From the NCBI GenBank assembly GCA_029204045.2, contig CM055068.1:33239028-33303027 (forward strand): 64,000 nt of DNA. The letters are read 5' to 3'. Source of the stretch: Tillandsia leiboldiana. Lineage: Eukaryota; Streptophyta; Magnoliopsida; Poales; Bromeliaceae. Positions within the stretch are counted from its first letter, which is position 1, and every line of letters begins with the position of its first letter. The notes under the pieces were generated by a model. It ran no database searches. It was not told the DNA's origin and saw only the letters and a list, made by a program, of their open reading frames with translations. A program made the translations under genes and the position numbers. Of the stretch, positions 21,549 through 33,787 are shown piece after piece.

Positions 21549-22604
21549 TTTTTAATATGTTTTTGGGATTTTTTTTGTTTGTATTCTTTTATTAGTGCAT
21601 ATTTAGTTTAAAATAAATATCGAAATTGGAATGAAGAGGAATGGAAAATGAAATGATGGAAAATTCTAACTTCTTTGGTTGGCAAGAAAAATTAGAACCG
21701 AAATCACATTCAAATTAAATTTTACCATCCAAATTCAAGATTTTAAATTTAAAACTATATTCAATTATCAAAATTATACTGAATTTAAATTTATAGTTAA
21801 GAAATTAAAATTTAATTTTAAATTTATAATTTAGGCCAAAATTAAATATAGATTTATATTTGAATTTAAATAATTGGCAGTAAGAAAAAATTCTTAATTT
21901 CTGTTTGAATTAGAGTTGATTATCACCTTCATAATTACACCTATAAATTTATATAATAGAGATCTTAATTTGATTAACTTTATGTCTAAAGATAATTTTT
22001 AGCCTATATAAATTATTAAAGAATTTGAAATTACGTCTATTGAAATATAATTTTAAAATATTTCTTTTTTTTAGCCTATATAAATTATTAAAGAATTTGA
22101 AATTATTTTTAATATGTTTTTGAGTTTTTTTTTTTATTCTTTTATTAGTGCATATTTAGTTTAAAATAAATATCGAAATTGGAATGAAGAGGAATCGAAA
22201 ATGAAATGATGAAAAATTCTAACTTATTTGGTTGGCAAGAAAAATCAGAACCAAAATCACATTCAAATTAAATTTTACTAGCCAAATTCAAGATTTTAAA
22301 TTTAAAACTATATTCAATTATCAAAATTATACTGAATTTAAATTTATACTTAAGAAATTAAAATTAATTTTAAATTTATAATTTAGTCCAGAATTAAATA
22401 TAGACTTATATTTGAATTTAAATAATTGGCCGTAAAAGAAAATTCTTAAAAGTTGATTTTCCCTTTCATAATTACACCTATAAATTTATATAATAGAGAT
22501 CTTAATTTGATTAACTTTATGTCTAAAGATAATTTGTAGCCTATATAAATTATTAAAGAATTTGAAATTACGTCTAATGAAATATAACTTTTAAATATTA
22601 CTTA
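21549..22604. repeat. Tandem duplication, ~557 bp unit, two copies
   Basis: TTTTTAATATGTTTTTG begins copy 1 at 21549 and copy 2 at 22106. The copies share long stretches (for example GTGCATATTTAGTTTAAAAT, CCTATATAAATTATTAAAGA) with scattered substitutions and small indels. Copy 2 is ended by the solo LTR that inserted at 22605. Non-coding. Confidence 0.85.
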
Positions 22605-25600
22605 TGTCACCCCCCGGGTGGAAACCAGAACCCGGACCCGTCTACAGATCCGCCGTGCACACGGTATTTTCTGTGTACACGAAGCGTCGGTAACCTGCTC
22701 AGGTATAAGAAATAATAATAAAAGAGCATAAAATCAGAGCTGAACTAAAACTATTGTATATCAGACAAAAGCTGGAAGTAAAAAGTACAACTGTAAAATA
22801 AATACAAATATCTCTCCCAGCCCACCACAAATATACAACTAACTGGCTAAAGCCAGACCCAAAAAGAAAAAATAAAAGAACTGTCTGAGAAAACCGGGTA
22901 CACCAAAAACTCCTGCTAGCAACTGTCGGGTGGCTCTCTATCTAGTCCGCAATTCTCTTACCTCGATCAGCTGCTGACGGCCCAGCAACTCCCGCAGAGG
23001 ACTCTACAAAACAAGGGAGAAAAACAAAAAAAGGACGATGGGGGTAAGAACTACTATAAAAATAGTAGCCTCCCCTAGTGGGTAAAGCCTCAACTCAGAC
23101 ATGCCCACCAGGTCTACCAGAGGCAAAAAGAAGAGAAGAAAAGGCGGTAAGCTATAAACATGCTGATGAAAGAGCTACCACTAAAATGCCTCTACATGTC
23201 AAGCTAGTAAGAACAGCTAAAATGCATCAGTATGTAAAAGCCTGCCTAAATAACCCAATCCGACCATCAGTAGACACTGGTACTGCCTGCTCTGCCTGCC
23301 GCGACGGGTATGCCAGCCTATGCATAACTCCGAAGCAAAGGAGTCTCAAGGACTCAAAGTCTGTCTGCCGCGCACTCCGGAGTGGCACTCGTGGGGAGCG
23401 ACCCACACGAGGGAAAATAAGTAACCACAAGTAACCTGATATAGCAGAACTGGATCGTGACTCAGATCAAGTGGGAAAAACCATCCACAAAAGAAAGCCC
23501 GATCCCCCTCTCCCAATCTGATGCAATAGTACAACCCGGTCAACCGCCCAAAACCCGGTCAATACCCTACCATCAAGCCCAGCCTGTCCCAAAATCCCCA
23601 GCAACCTGACTACACTATCCCAGTCCCCCGCTCGAACCCGAACATGCTAACCCTGAAGTCTAAATAATAGGAGAAAGAACTAAAAGCATGGTTTCTCCTA
23701 AGCCAAATCCCAAAAGATAGTGTATCAGTAAATAGTGACTTAGTTGTATGACCATTTAAGCATGCAATTGTCCCAATATTTTAATCTATTTCACATGAAT
23801 AGTTAAGCTAAAGCAACGAGTGCTAACATTAATTTCTCAGAGTGATGATCCCTATTTACATAGTCACTAATTGCTAACCTACAGCTGATCATGCTGTTCC
23901 AGATAATTAAGCAATTAAACAGAAGTGATCATGATACAATACTCATGCCCAAATGCCATTATCTCAGTTACAGGGATAACTATCAATTATTTAATCCCAT
24001 ATTGCATGCAAGGTTATCAACAATAAATTCGGCCCTTTCTAACATCAGGATACTCTGATGTTCCTAGTGAGCATACCAAAGGAGAGGGATACAACAACCA
24101 CCCACCTGAAGCGCTGACTGCCCAAGTCCCACAGCTGAAAATACCAGGAAATCCAAATCTCCTACTCCAAAGGGTCCAGCAATACCCGCAACTCTCCTGG
24201 TACAACACAAAGTTCACAATTACCCTTAAATCCCAAAAACTATTCACACAAACACATTACAGAAAATCAGTCCCAAAGATGTCCATTTTTCACCTGTTGA
24301 AAGTGCCCAGAAAATTCCAATAAAAATATCACCGCGATCGTCGCGTCGAGACCTTCGAAACGGGAACCTGCACGTCCAAATCTGAGCCCCGTAGGCCGAG
24401 TTACAAATTCCACAGTATAGGTGCGCAAACAACCACATCCACACAACTGTAAACTCTTGCACAGATAAAAAGGGAATAGTATACCTCCGGGAAGGTCTCG
24501 GAAAAATCCAAGAAAAATACGGTGATGATCCTCGCATCGAGTAGATGAAAAATGAGTACAGGCTCGTCACGATCCGACACCCGAGCGCGAAGAATAAAAT
24601 CTGGCAAGGCGCTGCTGTCAAAAGAAAATCCTGTAGCAAGGGGGTTAAAAATGTACCAGGAACCCCTAGAAGAGCTCGGATATGAAGAAAATGTCCAACA
24701 CGAAAAACGTAGGCCTACCTCTCATGGAGCCAACGCCATGAAAATCGTCCAAAAATACTGTCGGGGTAGCTCAGTAGACCTCCCAGACTGAAGTGCGACG
24801 AAAACGGGCCTCCAACGGTATATCGTCGCTCTGCGCTACGATGCCGAAGTCGTCGACGTCGCGGCCTCCAAAAATTCCGGGCTTCCTCTGCAAGATGCCC
24901 AACAAGATGATCAACAACTTTGGTGAAGGAAGCTGGGTCAAGAGAACTCGGGAAAAGCTTCAAATCGGAGTGAAAAGGGCCTATTTATAGGCTTCAACCC
25001 GAGAAAAGACCAAAAAAGCTCACTTTGGGCTTTTGGGCCAACTTTCCGGGCGCCCGAAAGATTTGGGCGGCTACCGTGTTGGGCCCGGCCCAACATTGTT
25101 TGCGCTCGAATTCACCAGGTGACGCCACGTGGCCCGCCAAATAGCAAACAGCTGTGCGGGCTACCCAGATCCTGCCACGTGTCCCCTTCCCGCACAGGAA
25201 GGCGGTTGGCGCCCGCCAATCAGGCGGCGCCACGTGGCAGCCGGGAATTACCAATAAAAACTTCCGGGAGTTTGTTTTTGGGCATCCGGACTCAGAAATT
25301 AACAAGCAAATAGCCATTTTCAAGCGTTTTTCCGTGCTGAATCCATTTCCGACATCTGTTTGGCCTAAATCTTTATAAAAATTTCGGCAACCTAGCCGGT
25401 CTACGGCCTCCCATGCACCAGAAACCAATAAAAACTTCCGGGAGTTCGTTTTTGGGCATCCGGACTCAGAAATTAACAAGCAAATAGCCGTTTTCAAGTG
25501 TTTTTCCGTGCTGAATCCATTTCCGACCTCTGTTTGGCCTAAATCTTTATAAAAATTTCGGCAAACCTAGCCGAAAGCCAACACAGCTAAATATACCTCA

Positions 25601-25712
25601 CAGGGTCCATTTGTGGCATCCCTTTGATGCACCATGGACCAAATACACCAACACTAGGTGTTCTAACCGTGGATTCACCGAAAAAAGCTGCATGGGAACC
25701 TGGGCCACCACA
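22605..25712 (-). mobile_element. Solo Gypsy-type LTR
   Basis: A 3108 bp unit begins TGTCACCCCCCGGG and ends GGGCCACCACA on the plus strand, flanked by ACTTA (22600-22604 and 25713-25717). It is homologous along its length to the LTR at 30380-33495 and, more distantly, to the LTRs of the Gypsy element at 29092-41467. On the minus strand the order is U3 (25712 to about 24990), TATA at 24982-24989, then leader and U5. A segment of about 120 bp in U3 (25255-25380 and 25428-25560) is duplicated. No internal region remains. Confidence 0.92.
24982..24989 (-). promoter_or_regulatory. LTR TATA box
   Basis: TATTTATA on the plus strand (TATAAATA on the minus), between the CGGGCGCCCG block and the leader of the solo LTR. 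Confidence 0.6.
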
Positions 25713-25717
25713 ACTTA

Positions 25718-27540
25718 TGATATATTAAAATATATGTAAGGGCTCCCTCAACTATTTGCCTTTAAATATTTCTAAATTTGAAATAGATCCCTCAATTTTA
25801 ACTTATTTTAATTAAAAGGTTTAAATTAATAGTTGGGCTTCAAATAGTTTATAATTTTCTAATATTAATAGGATAAATTATACATTGACTTTATTTTAAT
25901 TTCTGTTAAAGAAATTTTAAATATTATAATTAAATTTTATAATCAAATTTAATTAAGTAAATATTATTAAATTTCTAAGAAATATGAAATATTAACTAAA
26001 TTTTATTATTAAATTATTATATATATGTGGTTACGCGTGGGTTCATAAATAGTAAAATAATAAAATGAAGAGAGGGGAGGTGATGGAATTAGATAAATAA
26101 GAGCGGAGATATGTGAGAGCAAAAAATAAACACAATTACAAAAATAAGGAAATAATAATAATAAAAAAAACTCTACTCTTACCTTGATAGCAACATTAAT
26201 CTTTCAAAACAAATTACTTATAATAGAAATAAATGATTATAGTTTTTTATTGTAAATTTTATTTTTTTTTACTTGCGCTATAAGTAGGTAAGTGATCTTT
26301 AAGTATAGCATAATATTATGAAGGCAACCTATGCCAATGAACGACTTCAAATATTAAATTTTATAAATGAATTAACAAATTTAGTAAAAATACATTTATT
26401 TAATTAATAATATTTAATGTATAAAAATTAAAAGTTAAAAGACTACTTCCAAGAGAAGTAAACAAAGTTGAAAGTTTCAAGTAATTAGCAAGTAAATGTA
26501 GAAGGTAATAAATATAATATTTTTAAGCAAAGAATGGGAAAGTACAGTTTCCTATAAAAAATAGAAATAGAAATTTATTTTATTTTATGAAACAATGGGA
26601 GAATTAAGGGCAAAGAGATGACTTAATGTTTACAAATATTATCACAGCGTTAATTAAAATTGCTACATATTATGCTTCGTTACCTGATGGTCCATCATAG
26701 TTTCTCTATTTTTTATATCAAAGCAATATCTTGATTTTTTAAAAAAGTGGCTTAGAGATAGAATCGGGAGCGTGAACCAAGTACAGACCTAGCACAATCT
26801 TGCGAAAGAACCTAGTAAAATAGGAGAAGAGAACACATATTAATTTTTTGGGAAACCAAAAAATAAGTAATTAAATATATACATATTGTTTAAGGCGAAA
26901 TTTCGCTTATACCTCTTTGGCTGCAGAAAATAGATATATAACAGAATGTTGGAAAATCACCTGGTAAAATACAAAAAGGAAAAAAACATGATTTTTAGCT
27001 TATAGCACAAATATGTTTACAGTGATCACAAATTTCAAAGGATACCTCCCTTTTTTTTGTTTATACTCAGTACACCAATTCAACCGTGAACCTAAAACGC
27101 AATCACCAAAACAAAAGAATAAAATATCAGCACATTAATAATTTTTTTGACCGACCCAACGAATAACACATGTATAATCTTCAAATTTTAGAACAAACCT
27201 TTGAATATTGTCTTGAACATAAACCTTAGAAATGCAAGTTAAGAGACCTCTGAATCATACCTTGGGGCATGTATAATCTTCAGATTTTAGAACAAACCTT
27301 GGAACATTGTCTTGAACATAAACCTTAAAAATGCAAATTAAGAGACCTCTGAATCATACCTTGGGACCACCTTTGTATAAGACAAAAATGCAACCATTCT
27401 CTTAAGATTACTTTATAAATTAAAGGTTCAAATCCAGGGAAGAAATTCGAAAAGAAATTAAGTAAAAATGTGAGGCTCGGATAAAATTTATACTCAATCA
27501 AAAAGAAGAATAGAAAATTAGTCATTTTTTTTTCTCATTC
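25718..27540. other. AT-rich non-coding DNA
   Basis: No gene or transposon end recognised. It holds a short tandem duplication at 27171-27363. Confidence 0.6.
27171..27363. repeat. Tandem duplication, ~98 bp unit, two copies
   Basis: TGTATAATCTTCA starts both copies (27171 and 27269). The units share GAACAAACCTT, TTGTCTTGAACATAAACCTT and AGAGACCTCTGAATCATACC with few differences. Confidence 0.88.
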
Positions 27541-27639
27541 ACCATCATTTTGCAAGCAGCACCTGGTTGCCTAAGGCGATTCCAAAGTCTCAGTTAAGCG
27601 GAAATCCGCAGGACAACACAGGACCATGGAAAACCCCCC

Positions 27640-27870
27640 TTGCAAGATCGGACGGAGGAGAGAAGAGAGAGAGAAGGGCACAGGAGAGAGAGGACAGGCG
27701 GAGGAGAAGGGGAAGAGAGAACGCCTACCTGGCACGTGACCACAGGACCTCCTTCCAAGATCCAACGGAGGAGAGGAGAAGGAGAGAAGGCCACAGGAGA
27801 TCAAGCAAGGAGAAACAGAGAAGAGGGGACAAAGAGAACGCCTGCTCGACACGTGGAGCCAGGAGTTCAA
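27640..27870. repeat. Purine-rich imperfect tandem repeat, ~125 bp unit
   Basis: Two units begin GGACGGAGGAGAGAAGAG and CAACGGAGGAGAGGAGAAG; both have a purine-only stretch, then AGAGAACGCCTNCC/GC and CACGTG. The plus strand is almost purely A and G over much of 27648-27720 and 27765-27840. The open frames here (about 100 residues, both strands) follow from the biased composition and have no recognisable domain. Confidence 0.6.
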
Positions 27871-28039
27871 CCAGAAATTAACCGCGTGGAGCCATCAAAA
27901 GTCGCTGCCTTTTCATGTACCGACATTGTTTACTGAGAAATGAACCGCCGAAGGCCATCCAAAAATGCTGCGTTTTTAATGTATCATCATCGCCTCCCAA
28001 AAAAAAACCAAAGGAAATGAAAGCAAGTTTCCAACCCGG

Positions 28040-29091
28040 TCCAATCGGAATATCACAATATCACGCAAAGCAGCCTCATCAGGCACATCATCATCATCGC
28101 ATCCGGAGCGACAACTCGAGGGGAGCGGCCCCACCGAGGAAATAAGCGTGTCTCATCTGGCATAATAAGCGGCATCTGCAGGTTAAAATCCTCGATCAAA
28201 CAGATCGGAACTCGAATGCCAAAATCCCTCGATCATGTCTAGGTCGGAGAACACTCCACGACTCAATCTGATAAAGCCCATGAAACCCCCAAGACACTAG
28301 AAACTCACCACAGAGTCAAATAAAAATCCACTCGGCCCCCAGGCACGAGGATACGTGCACCCTGAACCTATCCAACCCCTCTGGGCGAACACAAAATTTA
28401 AAAATCATTTTAAATGTCAATTTTCATTAAAACCAGTTCGATGATTTTTAAAACGGTTCAGATGCAATTTTAATGCCAACAATCCGTGCAGTCTAGTATC
28501 ATATGATGTCAGGAGTCTACCAAAAATAATCTGGGGTTCAGGTTATTATTCTGCAATTTTCTAGGTAACTATCAGATTTACCAGCTATAATAACATATAC
28601 TCTAGATATGCTACACATGCATACAGAAGCATTAGAGGGCATTCCATAAAGCTTGAAAGAATTTCCAGCCCACCTGTTTCGCTTTCCGTAGGCAAAGCCG
28701 AAGTCGGTGAAGTGCAAGCTCGCTCACTATCAAAATCTGCCGAAACAGCCCCTCGGCACCCCGGTCGCGCGCAACTCTGCCAGCGCCCAAGGGAGACCTC
28801 CAAGAGCTCACAGCACACTCTCTAGGCCTCTAACACAGCTCCCACAAGCTAATATCAACACAGCAGTCCACCTCGACAACTCGCTGCGCGCGCAGTCTGC
28901 GCTCTCTCGCGACTCTGCACAGTACACTGGGCAACGCCTCAAGCTCCAGCACACACACGCACACAACCCTCTGCTGCTCCACAGCAGCGCAACACTCGGC
29001 TACTCCACTCAACACAGGGAAGGAGAAAAGATGGAAAAATCCATTCTCAGCTCAAAAATCCAAAAATCCAAAAATCCGAGAAAACCACAAA
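28040..29091 (-). mobile_element. Family-B LTR, left piece, truncated
   Basis: Homologous to the reverse complement of the solo LTR 9355-11543, for example the CATCATCATCGCATCCGGAGC block near 28090 and the GATCATGTCTAGGTCGGAGAACACTCC block near 28230. Homology stops near 28040, so about 650-700 bases at the TGTCACGCC end are lost. It continues at 41473 beyond the 12.4 kb Gypsy insertion. Confidence 0.8.
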
Positions 29092-30090
29092 TGTCACGCC
29101 CCGGGGTCGATACTGCGCCCCGGGCTCGTCAACAGATCCGCCGCCCATATGGGAAGCCCCGTATAGGCGTAGCGACTAACCTGCAAGGAAACATCTACAC
29201 TAGCAGATATCAGAGCTGAAATAGTAAAAGCTGAAATAAAAGACATAAAATATAACTACAACTCACCAATATACAGACCAACCTCACCAGAAAACAAGAG
29301 TCTCTCAGAAAAGCAGAAAAGAAAGGTACAACTCGATATCTCACTACAAAAGTCACTCGACATAACACACTCCAAAATAGTACAGGGGTACATCTACTCT
29401 CACTCTGATGATGACAGGAAGGGAACTATCTCGCGACTCCCTTACCTCGGTCAGAAGGAGCTGGATCAGCAACTCGAGCTGCAGGAACCGGAGCAGAAGT
29501 CCCTGGGGAGAAGACACCACGACGGGTGTGAGAACTACATCCCACAGTAGTTCTCAGTGGGTGCCGCCAACAAGCCCGACGGTCTGCCCACTAAGTCTAC
29601 TAGAGGCATAAAGTAACATATGCAGTGCTGTAAGGAAAGCTGGGAAAAGTAACTCTACAGCTACTATGCCTCTATCTATATGTTCAAGAGTGGAACAGAA
29701 AGAACATGATGCCACAACTAACCCTCGTCTCTGATCACCCAATCTAAACTGACTGCCTCATCGGGTCCAGTCAAACCTGCGCCAACCTACTGCCGTTACG
29801 TCCCGGAGGAGCGGACTTACGTAGGGCGTCCATGACTGCCAACACAAGCACAGCCAGAGGGACAAATGCAACAACAAGTCGCGGTAGAAAAGCTCAAACT
29901 CGCCGGTACAACAACCCGGTCTCGCCTACTCCGGAGTGGCACTCGAGGGGAGCGACCCGCTCGAGTTAAAGTAACCCATAACAAGTATCTCTGTAAAGTA
30001 TCTCTGTAAAGCTCAAATGTGGCTCATGCAGGCTATGATCCAAATCCTCGATCAACAAGATCGGCTAACCAACAAATCACTGACTCACCC

Positions 30091-30267
30091 TGAGACGCCC
30101 CACTTCCCAGGGGGTCACCCATCCTAGAACTACTCTAGCTCTAGCACGCTTAACTCTCATGTTCCTCTTGGATCTTGCTACCATCCAAAATGCTATAGCC
30201 GGGTTAGAGATTTAGTCCTATTATATTATTTATATAGAGGACTAATCCAAATTCCGGGGGTGTCATA
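30091..30267 (-). repeat. Cassandra 3' LTR
   Basis: 177 bp, matching 33611-33787 except for about two bases. It includes the 5S-like control region: box-C-like GGATGGGTGACC (minus strand of 30113-30124) and box-A-like GAGTTAAGCGTGCTAGAGC (minus strand of 30138-30156). Confidence 0.93.
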
Positions 30268-31216
30268 TTCTTCCCCCCTTTAAGCCCTGACGTCCACGTC
30301 AGGCTCAAGCACACTCACAAGCACCAGGCGATGTGAGACTCGTCTCGCTAGCCTTAGCCGACCTTGTGAGGAGCTGCACTGTAGTGTTCTGGTTTTTCCC
30401 ATGCAACTTTCCGATGAATCCATTGTGTAGAACACCTAGTGTTGGTGTGTCTGGCCCATGGTGCATCAAAGGGGTGCCACAGATGGACTTTGTGAGACTT
30501 GGATAGCTGATTTGGCCTTCGGCTGCATTTGCCGAATTTTAGAAAAGGTTTTGGGCCAATCTGAGGTTGGATTTGGATTCAGCGCGGAAAAACGCTTGAA
30601 AACGGCTATTTGCTTGTTAAATTTGGAGTCCGGATGACCAAATGCGGGCTTCCAGAAGTTTTTGGGGTTATTCGGTGCATGGGGGAGCCTCGTGGACCGG
30701 CCTGAGCCACGTGGCGGCCTGTTATTGGCCGGCGCACGCAGCTCGGTCCACGGGGTGGCGCGGCGGTGCATGGACCGCGGGCGGGGGACGCGTGGCGTGC
30801 CCTGATAGGCCGGCGCACGCGGCATGGTTCACCGGGTGTGCGGGGTTGCGGTGGACCGGGCGCATGACACGTGGCAGCTTCGGATTCGTTGGCTCACGTG
30901 GGCGCGGTCCACGGTGTGCGCGGGGGGGCGCCTCGGGACTGCGCGCGCACAGTGGCGCCAGGCGGGACGGTCGGCCGCACTCGAGTGCGCCACGTGTCGC
31001 CTCGCGGTTGGGCGGCCGTACCTACCCCCGCTGACCGCGAGGGGACACGCGGCGCACAGTGGGCCGCGGGGACTTGCTGTTCCCTGTTTGGGGTGACGTG
31101 GCCGCTCCTGGGAGTTTCGGGCGCGTCGGACAGGAAGCGTGCGACCGGGTTTCCGGGCGCAGTGCGCCCGAAAGTTGCGCCCGAAAACCCGGCCCGACAG
31201 CATAGTGGGCTGGGCC

Positions 31217-31224
31217 TATAAATA
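31217..31224 (+). promoter_or_regulatory. LTR TATA box
   Basis: TATAAATA in GGCCTATAAATAGCTCC, at the conserved position between U3 and leader. Confidence 0.65.
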
Positions 31225-32630
31225 GCTCCCCCCATTCGTCCTGTAGGCTTTTTGGACCCCATTTTCGCTGAGCTTTCTTCAGAGAAGTTTCTCCTCCCTT
31301 AGTGCACTACCCTTTGGAGAACTTTGAGGATTTTTGGAGGCACTCTTCCCGAGGTTCACCATTTTACGGCGCGGCGCGACGCTTGTTTCCCGGCGATCTT
31401 CTTCGCCCCTTCTCAGTGTTTGGACTCCTCCGACTCACCCCGACATCGGATTTCGCCGATTCTTGCGCCGTTGGACTCACGACAGGTAGGACTTCAACTC
31501 CTGTGTTTTGAGGTTCCTCGATTTCCGTACTGATCTTGGAGTTTTCTGAGCACCCATTTGACCCATTTTTCATCGCGGACTTTTGGACAGCACCGCAGTG
31601 TTCTTGCCGTATCTTTTCGCTCGGACGTCGGATCGAGGCGATTCAAGAGGCAATTTTCATCTACACTTCGCAAGGAGTCTCCTGGATTTTTCTCAGATTT
31701 TTTTGGTTTTTGGCCGAGGGTGAGAACCTCCTTTTTCTGTGGTTCTTTGTTACAGAAATTTGGTACAGTTTGGATTGGGATGTTTCCCTTGTCGGATTTT
31801 TATCTCAGCGTAGGAAACTCCGATTTGGGCGTGCAGGTACTCGTTTCGACGGGCTCGTCGCGAGGATCGCGACAGTATTTTCCTTGGATTTTTCTGGGCA
31901 TTTTTCGCAGGTAAAAATTGGTGAATTCTGGACTGTGGTATTAAGGGACAGATTCTGGGAATTGTGAATGTATAGCTTATGTGTTTTCCTTTGGGGTATT
32001 TTGTACAGATTGGTGGGGAGTTTTGGACTGAGCTTGGGTTCCGCTTTTGGGAATTGGGATTAGCGCTCGAGGTGGGTGAAGTTGTAAACCTCTTATTTGG
32101 GATTTATCACTAGGCCTATTAGAATGCTCTTGATTATGCTGTTAGTAAATCTGTGAGATGGACCTAGCATGCTTGTATGAAATCCTGATTTCTTCGTTGA
32201 TAATCGCATTGTTAGAAAACTACAAGTTAATTAATAGTGAGTCCATGCTTTAAACATGTAGTAGAATTACTTGGAATTTATGCTAAATCCCTATCTTGTT
32301 GATTGATTAAATGAAAGGCTGAGATATGTGGTTAGAGTACTTAAAATGGTTCATCAAGATAATGACTTTTGCATGCATGAATGGTCACCTAGATAGGCCA
32401 CCTTTTTCTGCTACACTATCATGCTGGAATTGACTTAGGAGAAACCATGTTGCATTCTTTCTTCAGTCACTTAGACATAGGGGATATTATGCTCGGGTTA
32501 GAGCAGGGGCTGGGTTAGTGTAGTCAGATACTTGGGTTTCGGGGAGAGGGTTTTGGGCTTCCTTTGGGAGACGGTACTTTTCCTTATAGAGCGGAGTGCG
32601 CGATTTGCAGACTTGAGACCCTGGGACTCC

Positions 32631-32870
32631 TGTCCCATATCGGTGTTATGCGTAGGCTGGCATACCCGATTTGGCAGACATTGAGAACCCTACCCCATAT
32701 CGGTGCTATGCGTAGGCTGGCATACCCGATTTAGCAGACCTTGAGACTCCTGTCCCATATCGGTGTTATGCGTAGGCTGGCATACCTGATTTGGCAGACA
32801 TTGAGACTCCTATCCCACACCGGTGTTATGCGTAGGCTGGCATACCCGATGTGGCAGGATTCGATATTCT
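32631..32870 (+). repeat. Four 60 bp tandem repeats in LTR
   Basis: The unit containing CGGTGTTATGCGTAGGCTGG starts at 32641, 32701, 32761 and 32821, an exact 60-base period with few substitutions. Related LTRs (near 3810 and 23310) have one unit only, so this is a lineage-specific expansion. Confidence 0.95.
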
Positions 32871-33596
32871 GATGCATACATTTAGCTATCTTTAGCTGGG
32901 CAGGTAGAGGCATATTAGTGGTAGCTTTTATCAGGAGTCATACTCATAGTTACCGCATTTATTCTTTTAGCCTCTGGTAGACCTAGTGGGCAGGTAGGAG
33001 TTTTGTGTTGAGGTTTACCCACTAGGGGAGGCTACTGTCTTTATAGTAGTACTGACCCCCACTGTTTTTCCCTTTTCTTGTCCCCTTTGTTTTGCAGAGT
33101 CATCTGCCGGAGTTGCGGGGCCTTCCTCCCAGGATCGAGGTAAGAGGATCGCCGACTAGATAGCTGCTACCCCGAGCTCGAGTTTTGTAGTTTTGTTGTA
33201 TCCCCTGTACACTCAGACGGTTGTATTTTCTTTTATTTTGGGTCTGGCTGCGGCCAGCTGGTTGTATTTACTTCGTGAGCTGGGAGAGACATATGTATAT
33301 TCTTAAGAGTTTATTGTACTTTTATTTCCAGCATTTGTCTGAGATGTACTAGTTTCAGTTTAGCTCTGTTTTATGCTCTAGCATTATTTCTTTATATCTG
33401 AGCAGGTTACCAGCGCTTCGTGTACACGGGAAATACCGTGTGCACGGCGGGTCTGTGGACGAGCCCGGGTTCTGGTTTACACCCGGGGCGTGACATGCAC
33501 TCCACTCACAACGGTCAATAGCCGAGGAGCCTCGCTCTACCCGCTATATAACCCTGGCTCAGCCGAGACTCATCTCACATTTCCGGCTGGTGAATG

Positions 33597-33609
33597 GCTC
33601 TGATACCAA
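33597..33609 (-). promoter_or_regulatory. Cassandra primer-binding site
   Basis: GCTCTGATACCAA on the plus strand, i.e. TTGGTATCAGAGC on the minus strand, one base from the LTR edge; complementary to the initiator tRNA-Met 3' end. Confidence 0.88.
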
Positions 33610-33610
33610 C

Positions 33611-33787
33611 TGAGACGCCCCACTTCCCAGGGGGTCACCCATCCTAGAACTACTCTAGCTCTAGCACGCTTAACTCTCATGTTCCTCTTGGATCTTGCTA
33701 CCATCCAAAATGTTATAGCCGGGTTAGAGATTTAGTCCTATTATATTATTTATATAGAGGACTAATCCAAATTCCGGGGGTGTCACA
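33611..33787 (-). repeat. Cassandra 5' LTR with 5S-rRNA-like promoter region
   Basis: On the minus strand the LTR starts TGTGACACCCCC and ends GGGGCGTCTCA. Near its end it carries sequence closely matching the 3' half of plant 5S rRNA, including AGTTAAGCGTGCT (box A, 33658-33676) and GGATGGGTGACC (box C, 33633-33644). In known Cassandra elements this region acts as an RNA polymerase III promoter. It is not a complete 5S gene: the 5' half is not recognisable. Confidence 0.92.

Larger units (their letters stand above)
30380..33495 (+). mobile_element. Solo Gypsy-type LTR nested in Cassandra
   Basis: A 3116 bp unit begins TGTAGTGTTCTGG and ends CCCGGGGCGTGACA, flanked by a perfect 5 bp duplication TGCAC (30375-30379 and 33496-33500). 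It is homologous to the solo LTR at 22605-25712 in the opposite orientation. The order is GC-rich U3 with several CACGTG-like motifs, TATAAATA at 31217, leader, then U5. It differs from its relatives in a fourfold 60 bp tandem repeat at 32631-32870. Confidence 0.95.
30091..33787 (-). mobile_element. Cassandra TRIM element, split by a solo LTR
   Basis: Two 177 bp LTRs (30091-30267 and 33611-33787) flank about 222 bp of non-coding internal DNA once the nested LTR (30380-33495) is removed. The target duplication CACCC is at 30086-30090 and 33788-33792, and the undisturbed site is visible in the other Gypsy LTR near 39287. The LTRs contain 5S-rRNA-like sequence, the hallmark of Cassandra. A primer-binding site (33597-33609) and an AAAGGGGGGAAGAA-type polypurine tract (about 30268-30284) both give minus orientation. 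The two LTRs differ at about two positions. Confidence 0.93.

Noticed and set aside
27567..27936. Possible small genes of about 100 residues in the purine-rich repeat
   Set aside because: Frames are open on both strands because of A/G bias; translations are Glu/Arg/Gly repeats without domain.
29408..29611. 67-residue frame identical at 38607-38810
   Set aside because: Identical because the two Gypsy LTRs are nearly identical; not evidence of coding selection.
32631..32870. CRISPR-like repeat array
   Set aside because: The repeats are contiguous 60 bp tandem units without unique spacers, within a plant LTR.
33611..33700. A 5S rRNA gene
   Set aside because: Only the 3' half of 5S rRNA is recognisable, it lies in both terminal repeats of Cassandra, and the context is a TRIM LTR, not a 5S array.
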